Numbered from the stretch's first letter, positions 28,217-37,160 are shown. The stretch: DNA of 38,744 nucleotides from Patescibacteria group bacterium (GCA_018063105.1 JAGOQX010000008.1:1-38744); one strand, 5' to 3'. Notes: generated by a model from the sequence alone, not told the origin. Translations and numbers: made by a program.

Positions 28217-30115
28217 TTATTTTAATCTCCAGCCCGTTGATCGATACCACGTGAATAATCCGGCAAACCGATTTGCTGGGGTGACGATCGTGAGCTGTGA
28301 ATCCGGAACGGTGATGGGTGAATTGATGAGATATTGGTGTGTTGGTCGAATGAGAAAGATGGCTGGATTTGTTTCTTGCAACTTGGCTTCTATTGCTCTT
28401 CGAGCCGTTTGAATGGCGTCGTCTGATGTTGCTGTGTTGATGACGTCGAGCGCATCATCTGTGGAGCGATCAATGTATCCAGAAATATTTAATCCACGGT
28501 CAATCGCTTGGCTGCTAGACCAGAATGGGAAGAGGTTTTGGTTTGGACCGAGATAGATGTTCAAGAGGGTGATCTGTGTTTTTCGATCGTGTGTTGCCTT
28601 TCGAATCAGCTCATCTTTAGGTAATGCCTCGATGGTAACGCGTGCTCCAATAACGGACCACTGACGCTTGAGGACGTCTGCAATAGCTAATAGGTCTGGA
28701 TCAGATGGGACGCTGATGGTGAGCGTTAATTCTGTTGAACTGCTTGTTGCAATCGGTGGAAGGTTCGAGGTCGCGTCGCTATCTGATGTTGTCTTTTTGT
28801 TTTTGTTCGTGGACGGCGTTGGTTTTGGTGACCAAATGCGGATGTTGCCGTTTTGAGGCAGGACCCAGCCCGCGTCCGTCAGAAGCTGGCGAGCTGCATC
28901 AAGATCAATGGTGGAAGAAGATGTTCCAAATGGAAGCGGACTATTCACGATCGTTCCTTGGCCTGAAAGGGCTGCAAGAATATCCTCGCGACGGACAGAG
29001 AGGGCTAGCGCGTGACGAACCGATGCATTTGAAAGTGTCGCGTCTTTGAGATTTAAGAAGGCGAGTGTTTCTTCTGGAAGGTCTAAGTTTACAGCGTGAA
29101 ACCGTGAAGAATTTAGGCCGGTATTTTCATTGGTACGTGGAATAAACGCAATCGCATCAACGAGATCGCCTTTGAATGCATCAAGCGCTTCCTGTTGGCT
29201 AATAAAAAATTGGAACGTTATGGTTTTGAAATACGGTTTGTCGCCATAATATTGATCGTACTGTTCGAGTGTATACGATCGAATGGTTCCCAGCGTGTCA
29301 CGAGAAAATGATTTGATGCGATACGGTCCAGAGCCGATCGGTTTAATGTTGAGATCTGAAAGTCGCGCATTTGCCAATGGAATGTTCTGCCAGGCATGCG
29401 CAGGCAAAATTCCCACGGTGAGCGTGTTGAGAAAAAACGGATCCGGGCGATTCAGTGTAAATGTAACGGTTGAGTCATCTGGAATGGCTACAGCAACATT
29501 TTGAAATGTGCTGAGGAGCGTGCTTTTTCGTTCAGGTTGTTGGATGCTTTCAATGGTGAACCGAACATCCTCTGGTGTGATGAGTTGTCCATCATGAAAA
29601 CGAGCATCTTTGCGGAGATGGACGGTGAGTGTTTTTTTGTCATCAGACCATGTGTATGACTCTGCAAGGTCCGGAACAGCGGTGAGTCCTGAAAAACGAA
29701 ATAATCCTGAATACACAAGATGCACGAGGTCTTGATCAACGTCATCGTTGGCAACGATATCAAGTGGATTGATGAATTTTGGTTGCCCGACCAGCGCTTC
29801 CGTAAACGTACCTCCGATCACTGGTACGGTAATCAGTCGTGACTTGATGATGAGGCTGCCGGCAAGAAGAAGAGAACTTATGCCGATCAGTAGGGCAACT
29901 AAAAAGAGGCGTCGTTCAGTCAGGCTTAAGACGCGAAAGAGATATCGAAGTTGGCGCCAGCGTGGAACGGGGGCAGGTGTTGTCACAGAAAGAACAAGCG
30001 CGTGATCATGTGATGCTTCGGGCGCTTGTTCTGCTTGGGCGTCAGTTGAGGGCAACCAAAAGAAAATCCGGCGGATGGTGCCGCGAAGACGCTCGACAAA
30101 CGAGGACTGCGGCAT
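28217..30115 (-). CDS. ABC-transporter substrate-binding protein, family 5 (Dpp/Opp type), membrane-anchored
   Basis: 632 residues. Unusual long cytoplasmic N-terminus (about 72 residues), then a TM helix (LFLVALLIGISSLLLAGSLI, about 71-90) in place of a signal peptide. From about 103 the family-5 fold: GTFTEALVGQPKFINPLD, YSGLFRF...PDLAESYTWSDDKKTLTVHLRKDARFHDGQLITPEDVRFT, then GSGPYRI. An insertion at about 430-460 is Ser/Thr/Lys-rich and of low complexity. Family members bind oligopeptides or similar ligands; no permease or ATPase is nearby, so it may work with distant partners or as a stand-alone surface receptor. It follows secG by 6 bp, implying one transcript. Confidence 0.88.
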   Translation of the reverse strand: MPQSSFVERLRGTIRRIFFWLPSTDAQAEQAPEASHDHALVLSVTTPAPVPRWRQLRYLFRVLSLTERRLFLVALLIGISSLLLAGSLIIKSRLITVPVIGGTFTEALVGQPKFINPLDIVANDDVDQDLVHLVYSGLFRFSGLTAVPDLAESYTWSDDKKTLTVHLRKDARFHDGQLITPEDVRFTIESIQQPERKSTLLSTFQNVAVAIPDDSTVTFTLNRPDPFFLNTLTVGILPAHAWQNIPLANARLSDLNIKPIGSGPYRIKSFSRDTLGTIRSYTLEQYDQYYGDKPYFKTITFQFFISQQEALDAFKGDLVDAIAFIPRTNENTGLNSSRFHAVNLDLPEETLAFLNLKDATLSNASVRHALALSVRREDILAALSGQGTIVNSPLPFGTSSSTIDLDAARQLLTDAGWVLPQNGNIRIWSPKPTPSTNKNKKTTSDSDATSNLPPIATSSSTELTLTISVPSDPDLLAIADVLKRQWSVIGARVTIEALPKDELIRKATHDRKTQITLLNIYLGPNQNLFPFWSSSQAIDRGLNISGYIDRSTDDALDVINTATSDDAIQTARRAIEAKLQETNPAIFLIRPTHQYLINSPITVPDSQLTIVTPANRFAGLFTWYRSTGWRLK

Positions 30116-30121
30116 GGGATG

Positions 30122-30343
30122 TTATTTTAAGAGTACGTTCAAGATCGCGGTCAAGAAAAAGAGGACGGAGAGTCCGATGCTTGCGTAAAAGAGGGCTTTT
30201 TCAATGCCACGTTTTGTGCGAAAAACCTCGCCCGCACCACCAAAAGCTGAACCAAGCCCAGTTCCGCGTTGTTGGAGAAGGATTGTGGTCACAAGAAGGA
30301 CCGACAGGATGATCTGAATGATAGAAAGCAAAAGACTACGCAT
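30122..30343 (-). CDS. secG: Preprotein translocase subunit SecG
   Basis: 73 residues from ATG 30343 (the longer frame upstream runs into the divergent gene's promoter). Two TM helices (about 4-23 and 51-72) separated by the signature LLQQRGTGLGSAFGGAGEVFRTKRG (about 22-46), which is diagnostic for SecG. It is an accessory subunit of SecYEG that aids protein export. First gene of the unit with the substrate-binding protein. Confidence 0.95.
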   Translation of the reverse strand: MRSLLLSIIQIILSVLLVTTILLQQRGTGLGSAFGGAGEVFRTKRGIEKALFYASIGLSVLFFLTAILNVLLK

Positions 30344-30352
30344 ATGCCAACC

Positions 30353-30381
30353 AGCGTACGTTTTCTGCGCCATTTCGTCAA
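30353..30381 (-). promoter_or_regulatory. Promoter of secG
   Basis: Minus strand: TTGACG (30376-30381), 17 bp, TACGCT (30353-30358), 9 nt to ATG. Confidence 0.6.
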
Positions 30382-30406
30382 CCCGCACGTCTTCGTCCGC
30401 CTGTGC

Positions 30407-30412
30407 TACAAT
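30407..30412 (+). promoter_or_regulatory. -10 box of the DsbA-like gene, leaderless layout
   Basis: TGTGCTACAAT: extended -10 with TACAAT at 30407-30412, then six bases and the ATG at 30419. Confidence 0.5.
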
Positions 30413-30418
30413 TTGGTC

Positions 30419-31183
30419 ATGAATCCAAAGACTAGGCCTTGGTACAAGCGACCGATGATGCTTCTGTTGAGCGTATTGGTCCTTTTGATCAGCGTTTGGT
30501 TGGTGTGGTTTGTGATGCAGATCATCCAAAACGTTTCTTTGATTCGTGCCGGGAAGCCGACATCCATGGAGCAGCGGCAACGGAAGCAATTGGAGGCGAG
30601 TATAACTAGCCAGATGGCGAATACAAAGGTTTCAAGTGCAGATCTGGCTCGAATGGAGGAAGGTGCGTATCCGGTCTATGGAAATCCAAAAGCGCCTTTT
30701 CATCTTGTCGTCTTTATTGATTACGAATGTCCGTATAGCAAGCAGGTTGCGCCAGTACTGCGAGATGTCATGCGAACTCATGCAGATGACCTCTATGTTG
30801 TTGTCCGTGATTTTCCGATCACAGAAATCCATCCAGATGCGGAGCGGTCCGCGATAGCTGCGAATTGTGTGTTTGCCCTCGGAGGTCGTGAAGCATACTG
30901 GAACTATTTTGATCGACTGTTTGTGACGCAGGGGTCGCACGGCGCTGCACAGTTACGTTCCCTCGCATTGCAATCCGGTATCACAGACATCCAATTTGAT
31001 CGGTGTGCTTCAGATGCCACAAGATTGCAGCAGGCGCAGCGTTCATTTCAGGAGGGGTTGAATGTGGGCGTTGCTGGGACGCCAACCTTTTTTATCAACG
31101 GGTACAGGATTCAAGGAGCTATGGACGCTACAGCGTTTGACATTGCAATAGACCAAGCGCGTCAAAAATCAGCGAAGCCATAA
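30419..31183 (+). CDS. DsbA-family thiol protein with CPYS active site, membrane-anchored
   Basis: 254 residues from ATG 30419, the start set by the -10/N6/ATG layout. A TM helix (about 13-35), then a thioredoxin-fold DsbA-type domain: GNPKAPFHLVVFIDYECPYSKQ with the active site CPYS at 104-107, RDFPITEIHPDAERSA, and the cis-Pro loop GTPTFFINGYRIQG (220-233). The usual second cysteine (CPYC) is replaced by Ser, so a normal two-Cys oxidation cycle is not possible through this motif alone; C150 and C196 are further cysteines. CxxS proteins in other systems act as isomerase-like or trapping enzymes. It sits 3 bp before a 20-cysteine exported protein, its probable client. Confidence 0.88.
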   Translation: MNPKTRPWYKRPMMLLLSVLVLLISVWLVWFVMQIIQNVSLIRAGKPTSMEQRQRKQLEASITSQMANTKVSSADLARMEEGAYPVYGNPKAPFHLVVFIDYECPYSKQVAPVLRDVMRTHADDLYVVVRDFPITEIHPDAERSAIAANCVFALGGREAYWNYFDRLFVTQGSHGAAQLRSLALQSGITDIQFDRCASDATRLQQAQRSFQEGLNVGVAGTPTFFINGYRIQGAMDATAFDIAIDQARQKSAKP

Positions 31184-31186
31184 TCT

Positions 31187-32296
31187 ATGATTCATGTTTC
31201 ACGATCTCGGAGAGGTGCTGCTGTTATCGGGTGTGTTTTGTCTCTGATAAGCATCATCCACGTTTCGACGCCGACGGCTCTTGCAGAAAACTGTCAGAAA
31301 GGACCTAGGGGATGTTGTATTGGCGATATTGCTCCTGGCGAAACAAATGCAAAGGGTGAACTAACAGGAAAAATTCAAAAAGAAGTGTGCGCAGATGGAG
31401 CTGAAATTGTCTATGCAGATTGTTGGTGTGAGGTGGGTGATGCGGTGGTGAAGCTGACGTCAGGATCAACGTATGGTGTGTGTACGACTGAATGTGAGAA
31501 TCGAAAAGGGAAGGTTGCTCATCAGGGCATCGGTCTGTATCCAAATATCAAATCCAGTGCAGATCCGGTTGAATCTCCTCAATCTCCTGAGAACACGATG
31601 TGTTTTACGCGGGAGCAGTGTCAGAAGGCCTCGGGAAACAAGACGTCATTTGTTGCTGAGTCGGCGTGTCCTGGCGGAATGGGTCGGTGTTTAACTCCGG
31701 AAACTCCCATCGCACTTTCAAATCCGTTGTTTGGTTCCACAACGTCCGGTAGTTTGAGAGATTATATCCAGAAGATGTTTCAATACGGATTATCCATCGT
31801 TGCGATTACTGCCGCAGTAATGTTGATATGGGGAGGGTTTAAATACATCATCGGTTCTTCGGCGGGAGATATCTCATCATCAAAACAAACCATTCAAGAT
31901 GCGCTGATCGGTTTGGTATTGGTATTTGTTTCCGTGACATTGTTGCGAACATTGAATCCGGCGACCGTTGGATATGGGCAATTGAATGTGTATCTTGCAA
32001 ACAAAGAAGCGGTCTCAGCTCCCATGTTTTGTACGGGATATAAGGCAGCGCCTGGAAAGTCATTGCAGTTTGCTAAGGCTCCACCTGCTTCAGAAAAAAT
32101 TGATGTGAAAAAACTTCAGTATGAAATTGCTCCCGACAAGACGGTCTGCGGAAAATCATATCTCTCAAAGGGCCTGACGGAGGACAGTTGCCTTGGAACG
32201 TTTTGTGAAGATCCTGCAAAAAAGTGCTTAGCTTGTCCGAGTGGGTTGGTTTGTAGCGGCGGTGGCCCAACGGCAGAATGCCCGTTAGCAGAGTGA
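31187..32296 (+). CDS. Cys-rich exported protein with pilin-like (VirB2/TrbC-type) double TM segment
   Basis: 369 residues. Signal peptide (1-33, cleavage near ALA-EN). Cysteines: 12 in the N-terminal exterior part (36-168), none in the membrane part, 8 in the C-terminal part after 281. Two closely spaced TM helices, about 195-222 and 236-255 (MFQYGLSIVAITAAVMLIWG; IQDALIGLVLVFVSVTLLRT), are the layout of the VirB2/TrbC pilin-like proteins common in Patescibacteria. Here the hairpin is embedded between two Cys-rich domains. The odd size compared with a pilin (about 100 aa) argues against a simple pilus subunit. Co-transcribed with the CPYS thiol protein upstream. Exact function unknown. Confidence 0.75.
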   Translation: MIHVSRSRRGAAVIGCVLSLISIIHVSTPTALAENCQKGPRGCCIGDIAPGETNAKGELTGKIQKEVCADGAEIVYADCWCEVGDAVVKLTSGSTYGVCTTECENRKGKVAHQGIGLYPNIKSSADPVESPQSPENTMCFTREQCQKASGNKTSFVAESACPGGMGRCLTPETPIALSNPLFGSTTSGSLRDYIQKMFQYGLSIVAITAAVMLIWGGFKYIIGSSAGDISSSKQTIQDALIGLVLVFVSVTLLRTLNPATVGYGQLNVYLANKEAVSAPMFCTGYKAAPGKSLQFAKAPPASEKIDVKKLQYEIAPDKTVCGKSYLSKGLTEDSCLGTFCEDPAKKCLACPSGLVCSGGGPTAECPLAE

Positions 32297-32324
32297 ATAA
32301 CTACGGAAGATCCTGGTTTAGGAC

Positions 32325-32353
32325 TTGCCAGGCTTTTTGAATCATGGTAGTCT
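32325..32353 (+). promoter_or_regulatory. Promoter of uvrA
   Basis: TTGCCA (32325-32330), 17 bp, TAGTCT (32348-32353), 13 nt to the ATG at 32367. I see no LexA-type palindrome here. Confidence 0.55.
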
Positions 32354-32366
32354 CGGCGGCAACAAC

Positions 32367-35252
32367 ATGTCTGCACAGAACACTATTTCCATCCGCGGCG
32401 CTCGCGTTCATAACCTCAAAAATGTCTCCATTGACTTGCCAAAAAACAAGTTGATTGTGATGACGGGTCTCTCAGGTTCCGGTAAGTCTTCTCTTGCATT
32501 TGATACGATCCATGCAGAAGGTCAGCGACGATACATGGAGAGCATGTCATCGTATGCGCGCCAATTTTTGGAGCTTCAGGATAAGCCAGACATCGATGAG
32601 ATCACGGGTCTTTCGCCGACCGTTGCGATTGATCAAAAATCATCATCCCACAATCCACGTTCAACCGTTGGAACGATTACCGAGGTCTACGATTTTTTTC
32701 GTTTGGTCTATTCTCGTGCCGGTCGTGCGCATTGTGTGAAGTGTGGAAAAGCGGTGCGTGAACAGTCTCCACGTGAAATTGCGGAACGTATTTTGCAGAT
32801 GTCGAAAAAGCAGAATTTGATCTTGTTAGCGCCGATGGTTCGTGAACAAAAAGGGGAGCACAAGATCGTGTTGCAGGCTGCGCAGAACGCCGGGTATCAC
32901 GAAGTTCGATATGACGGAACATTGGTTGATATCGATGAATTGTTGCATGCTCGACTCGACAAGACATCCGCACACACGCTTGAAGTGGTCATCACAAAGT
33001 TAGAAGAAAAATCCAGCATCGTGATTGAAGCGTTGTTGGAAGTGTTGAAGCAGGCGTTGGACTTAGGAAATGGACTAGTCACAGTCGTTGACTCAGATAC
33101 GGCAGATGAAACGTTGTTTTCGCAGAATTTATTCTGTGCGGATTGTAACGTCTCTTTGCCGCCAATCGAGCCACGTCTCTTCTCGTTCAACTCACCTCAT
33201 GGCGCGTGTCCTGCGTGTACTGGGTTGGGAACGAAGCTTGTCCTTGAACCGGATTTAGTGATTCCAAACAAACGCCTCACGATTGCACAAGGTGCCATTA
33301 AGCCGTGGACCCGTATTGCTGGAAATCAAACGTCCTACATGAAGTTGATTGAGGTGGTTGGTACAGCAAAAGGATTTTCGATTAACGAAGAGGTCGGCAA
33401 GCTCTCGAAAGAAGCGTTGCGTGTCATTTTTGATGGAACGGGTGATACGATCTATACCGTTGAAAATAAGTCGCAAACGTTTGGTGGAATTTTGGCGATG
33501 TTGGAAGAAAAGTATCGCCAGACAGATTCAGAATACGTGCAAAAGGAAATTGAAGGGTACATGCGCGTGTTGATCTGCCCGGAATGTAACGGTCGCCGGT
33601 TGCGCAAAGAAGCGTTGCTCGTGACGGTTGCCGGAAAGGGGATCGCGGATTTGGTTGAGCTCCCGTTGGACAAATGTTTCGCGTTTTTTGATTCACTCGG
33701 TAAAGGTCCAACAAAGGCCAAGCCATCAAAGATCGTGAAGTTAAAGTTAGACGAAAAGCCTGATGCGTTTGGATTCACGCAGCGCGAACGGTTAGTCGTT
33801 GACCAGATCTCTCATGAGGTGAAACGTCGCTTGAGTAACTTGCTCGACGTTGGTTTGGGATATCTCACCTTGGATCGAAGTTTTATGTCGCTCTCTGGTG
33901 GTGAATCGCAGCGCGTTCGTTTGGCTGCGCAGTTGGGTTCTGAGCTCTCTGGTGTCATCTATATTTTGGATGAGCCGTCCATTGGGTTACATCAGCGCGA
34001 CAATGACAAGCTGATCGGAACGATGAAACGACTTCGTGATTTGGGCAACACGGTCATTGTCGTTGAACATGATGAGGCAGTGATGGAAGCTGCGGATTAC
34101 GTGGTTGATATTGGTCCTGGTGCTGGCGAATATGGTGGGGAAATTGTTGCCCAGGGAACGTTGGCAGAGGTGAAACGCAACAAAGAATCATTGACCGGTG
34201 CGTATCTTCTTGGAAAGAAACAGATTGAAATTCCAAAGACGCGACGCAAGGGAAACGGAAAATTTGTGACGGTTCGCGGAGCAACGGAATTCAATTTGAA
34301 GAACGTTGATTTGAAGATGCCACTTGGCAAATTCGTCTGTATCACCGGTGTGTCTGGTTCCGGAAAATCAACGCTCGTGTTGGATATTTTAGGTCGTGCA
34401 TTGTCCGCACATTTCTACGGCTCGAAGGATGTTCCAGGTAAGCACAAACGTATCGATGGCATGGAATATCTCGACAAAATTGTGACGGTTGATCAATCGC
34501 CAATCGGTCGAACGCCACGTTCCAATCCGGCGACGTATACGGGTGTCTTTACCGCGATCCGTGATCTGTTCACCGAGATTCCAGAAGCGAAAATGCGTGG
34601 ATACGATGCGGGAAAATTCTCGTTCAATGTGAAGGGTGGAGGTCGTTGCGAGAGCTGTGCCGGTGAAGGGTATATTCAAATCGAGATGCAGTTTTTGCCA
34701 GATGTGTACGTTGAGTGTACGGAGTGTCGAGGCAAGCGCTACAACAAAGAAGCATTGGAAATCCACTGGCGCGGAAAGACAATCGCGGATATTTTGGATA
34801 TGACCGTGGAAGAAGGCCGACGATTCTTCGTTGACCAGCCGTTGATTTACGAGAAGCTTTCTATCTTGCACGAGGTTGGGTTGGGCTATGTTCGTCTTGG
34901 TCAGCCAGCAACAACATTGTCTGGTGGTGAGGCACAGCGCGTAAAACTTTCAACGGAATTGTCTCGTCGTGCAACGGGAAAGACCTTGTATATTTTGGAT
35001 GAACCGACAACGGGTTTGCACTTTGATGACATCAAGCGCCTCTTGGTTGTGTTGCAGGCGTTAGTCGACAAGGGGAACACGGTTCTCGTCATTGAACATA
35101 ATTTAGATGTTGTGAAATCCGCGGATTGGGTTGTTGATATGGGGCCAGAAGGTGGTCTCTATGGTGGTGAAATTTTAGTCGAAGGCACACCTGAAGAGGT
35201 CGCAAAGCACAAGAAGAGTTTGACGGCGAAATACCTCAAGAATATCCTATAG
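32367..35252 (+). CDS. uvrA: Excinuclease ABC subunit A
   Basis: 961 residues from ATG 32367 (an in-frame TTG at 32325 lies inside the promoter). Two ABC-ATPase halves: Walker A GLSGSGKSS (34-42) and GVSGSGKST, signature LSGGESQRVRLAAQLGS and LSGGEAQRVKLSTELS, Walker B YILDEPSIGLHQRD and YILDEPTTGLHFDD. Zinc sites: C257/C260/C281/C284 (CADC...CPAC) and CESC...CTEC in the second half. The first half also has a CVKC pair (123/126). It finds bulky DNA lesions and loads UvrB in nucleotide excision repair. Length and motifs are complete. The next gene begins 3 bp after it. Confidence 0.98.
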   Translation: MSAQNTISIRGARVHNLKNVSIDLPKNKLIVMTGLSGSGKSSLAFDTIHAEGQRRYMESMSSYARQFLELQDKPDIDEITGLSPTVAIDQKSSSHNPRSTVGTITEVYDFFRLVYSRAGRAHCVKCGKAVREQSPREIAERILQMSKKQNLILLAPMVREQKGEHKIVLQAAQNAGYHEVRYDGTLVDIDELLHARLDKTSAHTLEVVITKLEEKSSIVIEALLEVLKQALDLGNGLVTVVDSDTADETLFSQNLFCADCNVSLPPIEPRLFSFNSPHGACPACTGLGTKLVLEPDLVIPNKRLTIAQGAIKPWTRIAGNQTSYMKLIEVVGTAKGFSINEEVGKLSKEALRVIFDGTGDTIYTVENKSQTFGGILAMLEEKYRQTDSEYVQKEIEGYMRVLICPECNGRRLRKEALLVTVAGKGIADLVELPLDKCFAFFDSLGKGPTKAKPSKIVKLKLDEKPDAFGFTQRERLVVDQISHEVKRRLSNLLDVGLGYLTLDRSFMSLSGGESQRVRLAAQLGSELSGVIYILDEPSIGLHQRDNDKLIGTMKRLRDLGNTVIVVEHDEAVMEAADYVVDIGPGAGEYGGEIVAQGTLAEVKRNKESLTGAYLLGKKQIEIPKTRRKGNGKFVTVRGATEFNLKNVDLKMPLGKFVCITGVSGSGKSTLVLDILGRALSAHFYGSKDVPGKHKRIDGMEYLDKIVTVDQSPIGRTPRSNPATYTGVFTAIRDLFTEIPEAKMRGYDAGKFSFNVKGGGRCESCAGEGYIQIEMQFLPDVYVECTECRGKRYNKEALEIHWRGKTIADILDMTVEEGRRFFVDQPLIYEKLSILHEVGLGYVRLGQPATTLSGGEAQRVKLSTELSRRATGKTLYILDEPTTGLHFDDIKRLLVVLQALVDKGNTVLVIEHNLDVVKSADWVVDMGPEGGLYGGEILVEGTPEEVAKHKKSLTAKYLKNIL

Positions 35253-35255
35253 GGC

Positions 35256-36122
35256 ATGAACAGAATATTTTTTGCCTTGCTCGTTATGTGCAGTAGTTTT
35301 GGAATGGTGTTTGCTGCGCAAGCAGCTTCGGTCGATCCGTCGTATTCACGTGTGGTGATTGATAAGACATCGCTCCATGCGGATGGGATTGATAACGCGC
35401 AAATCATCGTGACGGTGAAGGATACGAACTTAATGGCGGTGCCTGAGGCAACTGTGAACGTCGTGTCATCGCGTGGGGTATTGGACGAGATTCGGACGGA
35501 TTCATCAAAAACGGATAGTTTAGGTAAAGCGTATTTTCGTGTCTTCTCTCTCAAAGATGGGAATGCAACGTTCATCGCTACGGCGAATGGTGTGACGCTT
35601 CAAACATCTGTGACGGTCGCCTTCAGCCAAGGGCTTTCATTTCCCTTGCATGATGGTGATTTGATTAAGATTCCAGACGATAACAACGCTTCAACATTGA
35701 GCGACACGGCGGTCTATTATTACGCGAAGAACGGAAAGCGCTATGTGTTTCCAAATGAAAAGGTGTTCTACACGTGGTACCCAAATTTCAATAAGGTGCA
35801 GGTTCTCCCAATCGATCAAATGTCCCTGATCCCGATCGGTGGAAATGTGACGTACCACCCTGGAACAAAGATGGTGAAGTTTCAAACAGATGTGAAGACG
35901 TACATGGTCACAAAGGGCGGTGTGCTTCGTTGGGCAAAGACTGAGGACGTAGCGCGCGGTTGGTTTGGCACATCTTGGAACCAGCAGGTTGATGATATCT
36001 CAGAATCTTTTTACGTGAATTACAAGTTCGGTGAGCCAGTCGTCAGTTCGCTGGATCTCTCCTTGCCGGTCATTAACGGAACGGTGTCAACGATCGATGA
36101 TGATAAAGGATTGAGCCAATAA
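35256..36122 (+). CDS. Secreted Ig-like (Big_1/invasin-type) protein
   Basis: 288 residues. Signal peptide 1-24 (cleavage near AQA-AS). Residues about 27-123 form a bacterial Ig-like fold of the Big_1 type (SVDPSYSRVVIDKTSLHADG, DNAQIIVTVKDTNL, GKAYFRVFSLKDGNATFIAT). The C-terminal part carries a repeat-like module rich in aromatic residues (AVYYYAKNGKRYVFPNEKVF, TYHPGTKMVKFQTDVKTYMV, GGVLRWAKTEDVA), a pattern I recall from many Patescibacteria exported proteins but cannot name. No membrane anchor. Probably surface attachment or structure (inference). It follows uvrA by 3 bp, apparently riding on its transcript without functional link. Confidence 0.8.
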   Translation: MNRIFFALLVMCSSFGMVFAAQAASVDPSYSRVVIDKTSLHADGIDNAQIIVTVKDTNLMAVPEATVNVVSSRGVLDEIRTDSSKTDSLGKAYFRVFSLKDGNATFIATANGVTLQTSVTVAFSQGLSFPLHDGDLIKIPDDNNASTLSDTAVYYYAKNGKRYVFPNEKVFYTWYPNFNKVQVLPIDQMSLIPIGGNVTYHPGTKMVKFQTDVKTYMVTKGGVLRWAKTEDVARGWFGTSWNQQVDDISESFYVNYKFGEPVVSSLDLSLPVINGTVSTIDDDKGLSQ

Positions 36123-36123
36123 C

Positions 36124-36160
36124 AAAACACCCCGCCTCTCGAGAGAAGCGGGGTGTTTTT
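36124..36160. terminator. Bidirectional terminator
   Basis: AAAACACCCCGC (36124-36135) and GCGGGGTGTTTT (36148-36159); the loop contains CTCTCGAGAG, itself self-complementary. It serves the Ig-like gene (+) and the 2H-phosphoesterase-like gene (-). Confidence 0.9.
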
Positions 36161-36165
36161 TGTGC

Positions 36166-37020
36166 TTATTTTTTTTCGCTCGCGATCATCGCTGCACGAA
36201 TACTTGCCATTTGTTTTCCATACGTCCTTCCTAGACCTTTTACGTTACCTGATAAGATCATTTGTGTAATTTCTGCTGCGGACCCTGAGGGAGTTTTTCC
36301 TTCCTTCTCATAGATATGTAGGTTTTCAAGTAGCTGATCTTCATTGTATTCTTTTGGTGTTTCTGGTGTTATTTCCGTTTTTGGTTTTTCCACCGATTTT
36401 TGCTTCTCTTGGCCATCGATTTCGCCGTAGCTTAGTGCGGTTGAGTCAAGATATTCTGAAAAGCTAGGATCAGCTTTTTTAGGAACTGGAGCTAAAACAT
36501 CTTTTTGCTTCCCTTTTGGTCCTTGCTCGGTACCAATGATCTGCATGTGAATGTCACCACCTTCAAATCCTAGTGTAACATGAAAATCTTTTCTTTTAAG
36601 GCCGTGTTTTTCACGAAATTCATTTAATGAGGGGATATCCAACGCAATAAATGATGTTTTTTTTGCTTTATCCGATTCGCGCATCCCAGGCATCGTTGCG
36701 CCATCAATGTATCCAATGCCCATGGTAGAAATACCTTCGCCGCGTTGTATTGCCTCACTAATACTTTGTAATTCGTTCAGCTCGTCTTCTGTCAGGCTTT
36801 TGATGAATTCATTTTCTGCTGGTCCAATAATCGTAATATGAAATCCATCTGGCCGTTGTTGCATTTTTGTGCCCAGCTGCTCATTCAAGGAATTCAGGAT
36901 TGGAGTAGCGTCAAGGTGGGCTTCGATTTCAAGTGTGCTTCGTGAACGTAACCATTCCGGGCTAAATTTTTGTACTTCTTTAGCTGTAATTTGGTTTTCG
37001 GCTTGGATATCTAAACCCAT
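36166..37020 (-). CDS. 2H-phosphoesterase-like protein with unknown C-terminal extension
   Basis: 284 residues. Two H-x-T-hydrophobic motifs, HITI (61-64, in DGFHITIIGPAE) and HVTL (147-150, in KDFHVTLGFEGGDIH), define the 2H phosphoesterase active site; spacing (86 residues) and flanking sequence recall the RNA-repair-associated 'Swiss Army Knife' 2H group. Such enzymes open 2',3'-cyclic phosphates in RNA. The C-terminal 115 residues are a Pro/Lys-rich linker (200-225) and a helical end (YNEDQLLENLHIYEKEGKTP). No RNA ligase or kinase gene is seen nearby. AT-rich compared with the left neighbours; expressed from an upstream TATTAT box. Confidence 0.7.
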   Translation of the reverse strand: MGLDIQAENQITAKEVQKFSPEWLRSRSTLEIEAHLDATPILNSLNEQLGTKMQQRPDGFHITIIGPAENEFIKSLTEDELNELQSISEAIQRGEGISTMGIGYIDGATMPGMRESDKAKKTSFIALDIPSLNEFREKHGLKRKDFHVTLGFEGGDIHMQIIGTEQGPKGKQKDVLAPVPKKADPSFSEYLDSTALSYGEIDGQEKQKSVEKPKTEITPETPKEYNEDQLLENLHIYEKEGKTPSGSAAEITQMILSGNVKGLGRTYGKQMASIRAAMIASEKK

Positions 37021-37099
37021 AAAAATATGTAAATAATAAGTGTTTTTATAGCTTCTGTTACTAATGCTAACATGGTAAGTGCTTGCATGCTAGAGCTTA

Positions 37100-37128
37100 T
37101 TGCTTTGTATTAGTACATTCATTAAACT
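37100..37128 (+). promoter_or_regulatory. Promoter of the 110-aa gene
   Basis: TTGCTT (37100-37105), 17 bp, TAAACT (37123-37128). Confidence 0.5.
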
Positions 37129-37160
37129 TGTAAGGAGGTTTATTTTGTTAAAAATTTGAA

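Noticed and set aside
30344-30589. N-terminal extension of SecG
   Set aside because: Extra residues are His/Gln/Pro-rich with no similarity to SecG and cross the divergent promoter and the start of the DsbA-like gene.
32325-32366. TTG start of uvrA at 32325
   Set aside because: It coincides with the -35 box; the ATG at 32367 gives the normal UvrA N-terminus.
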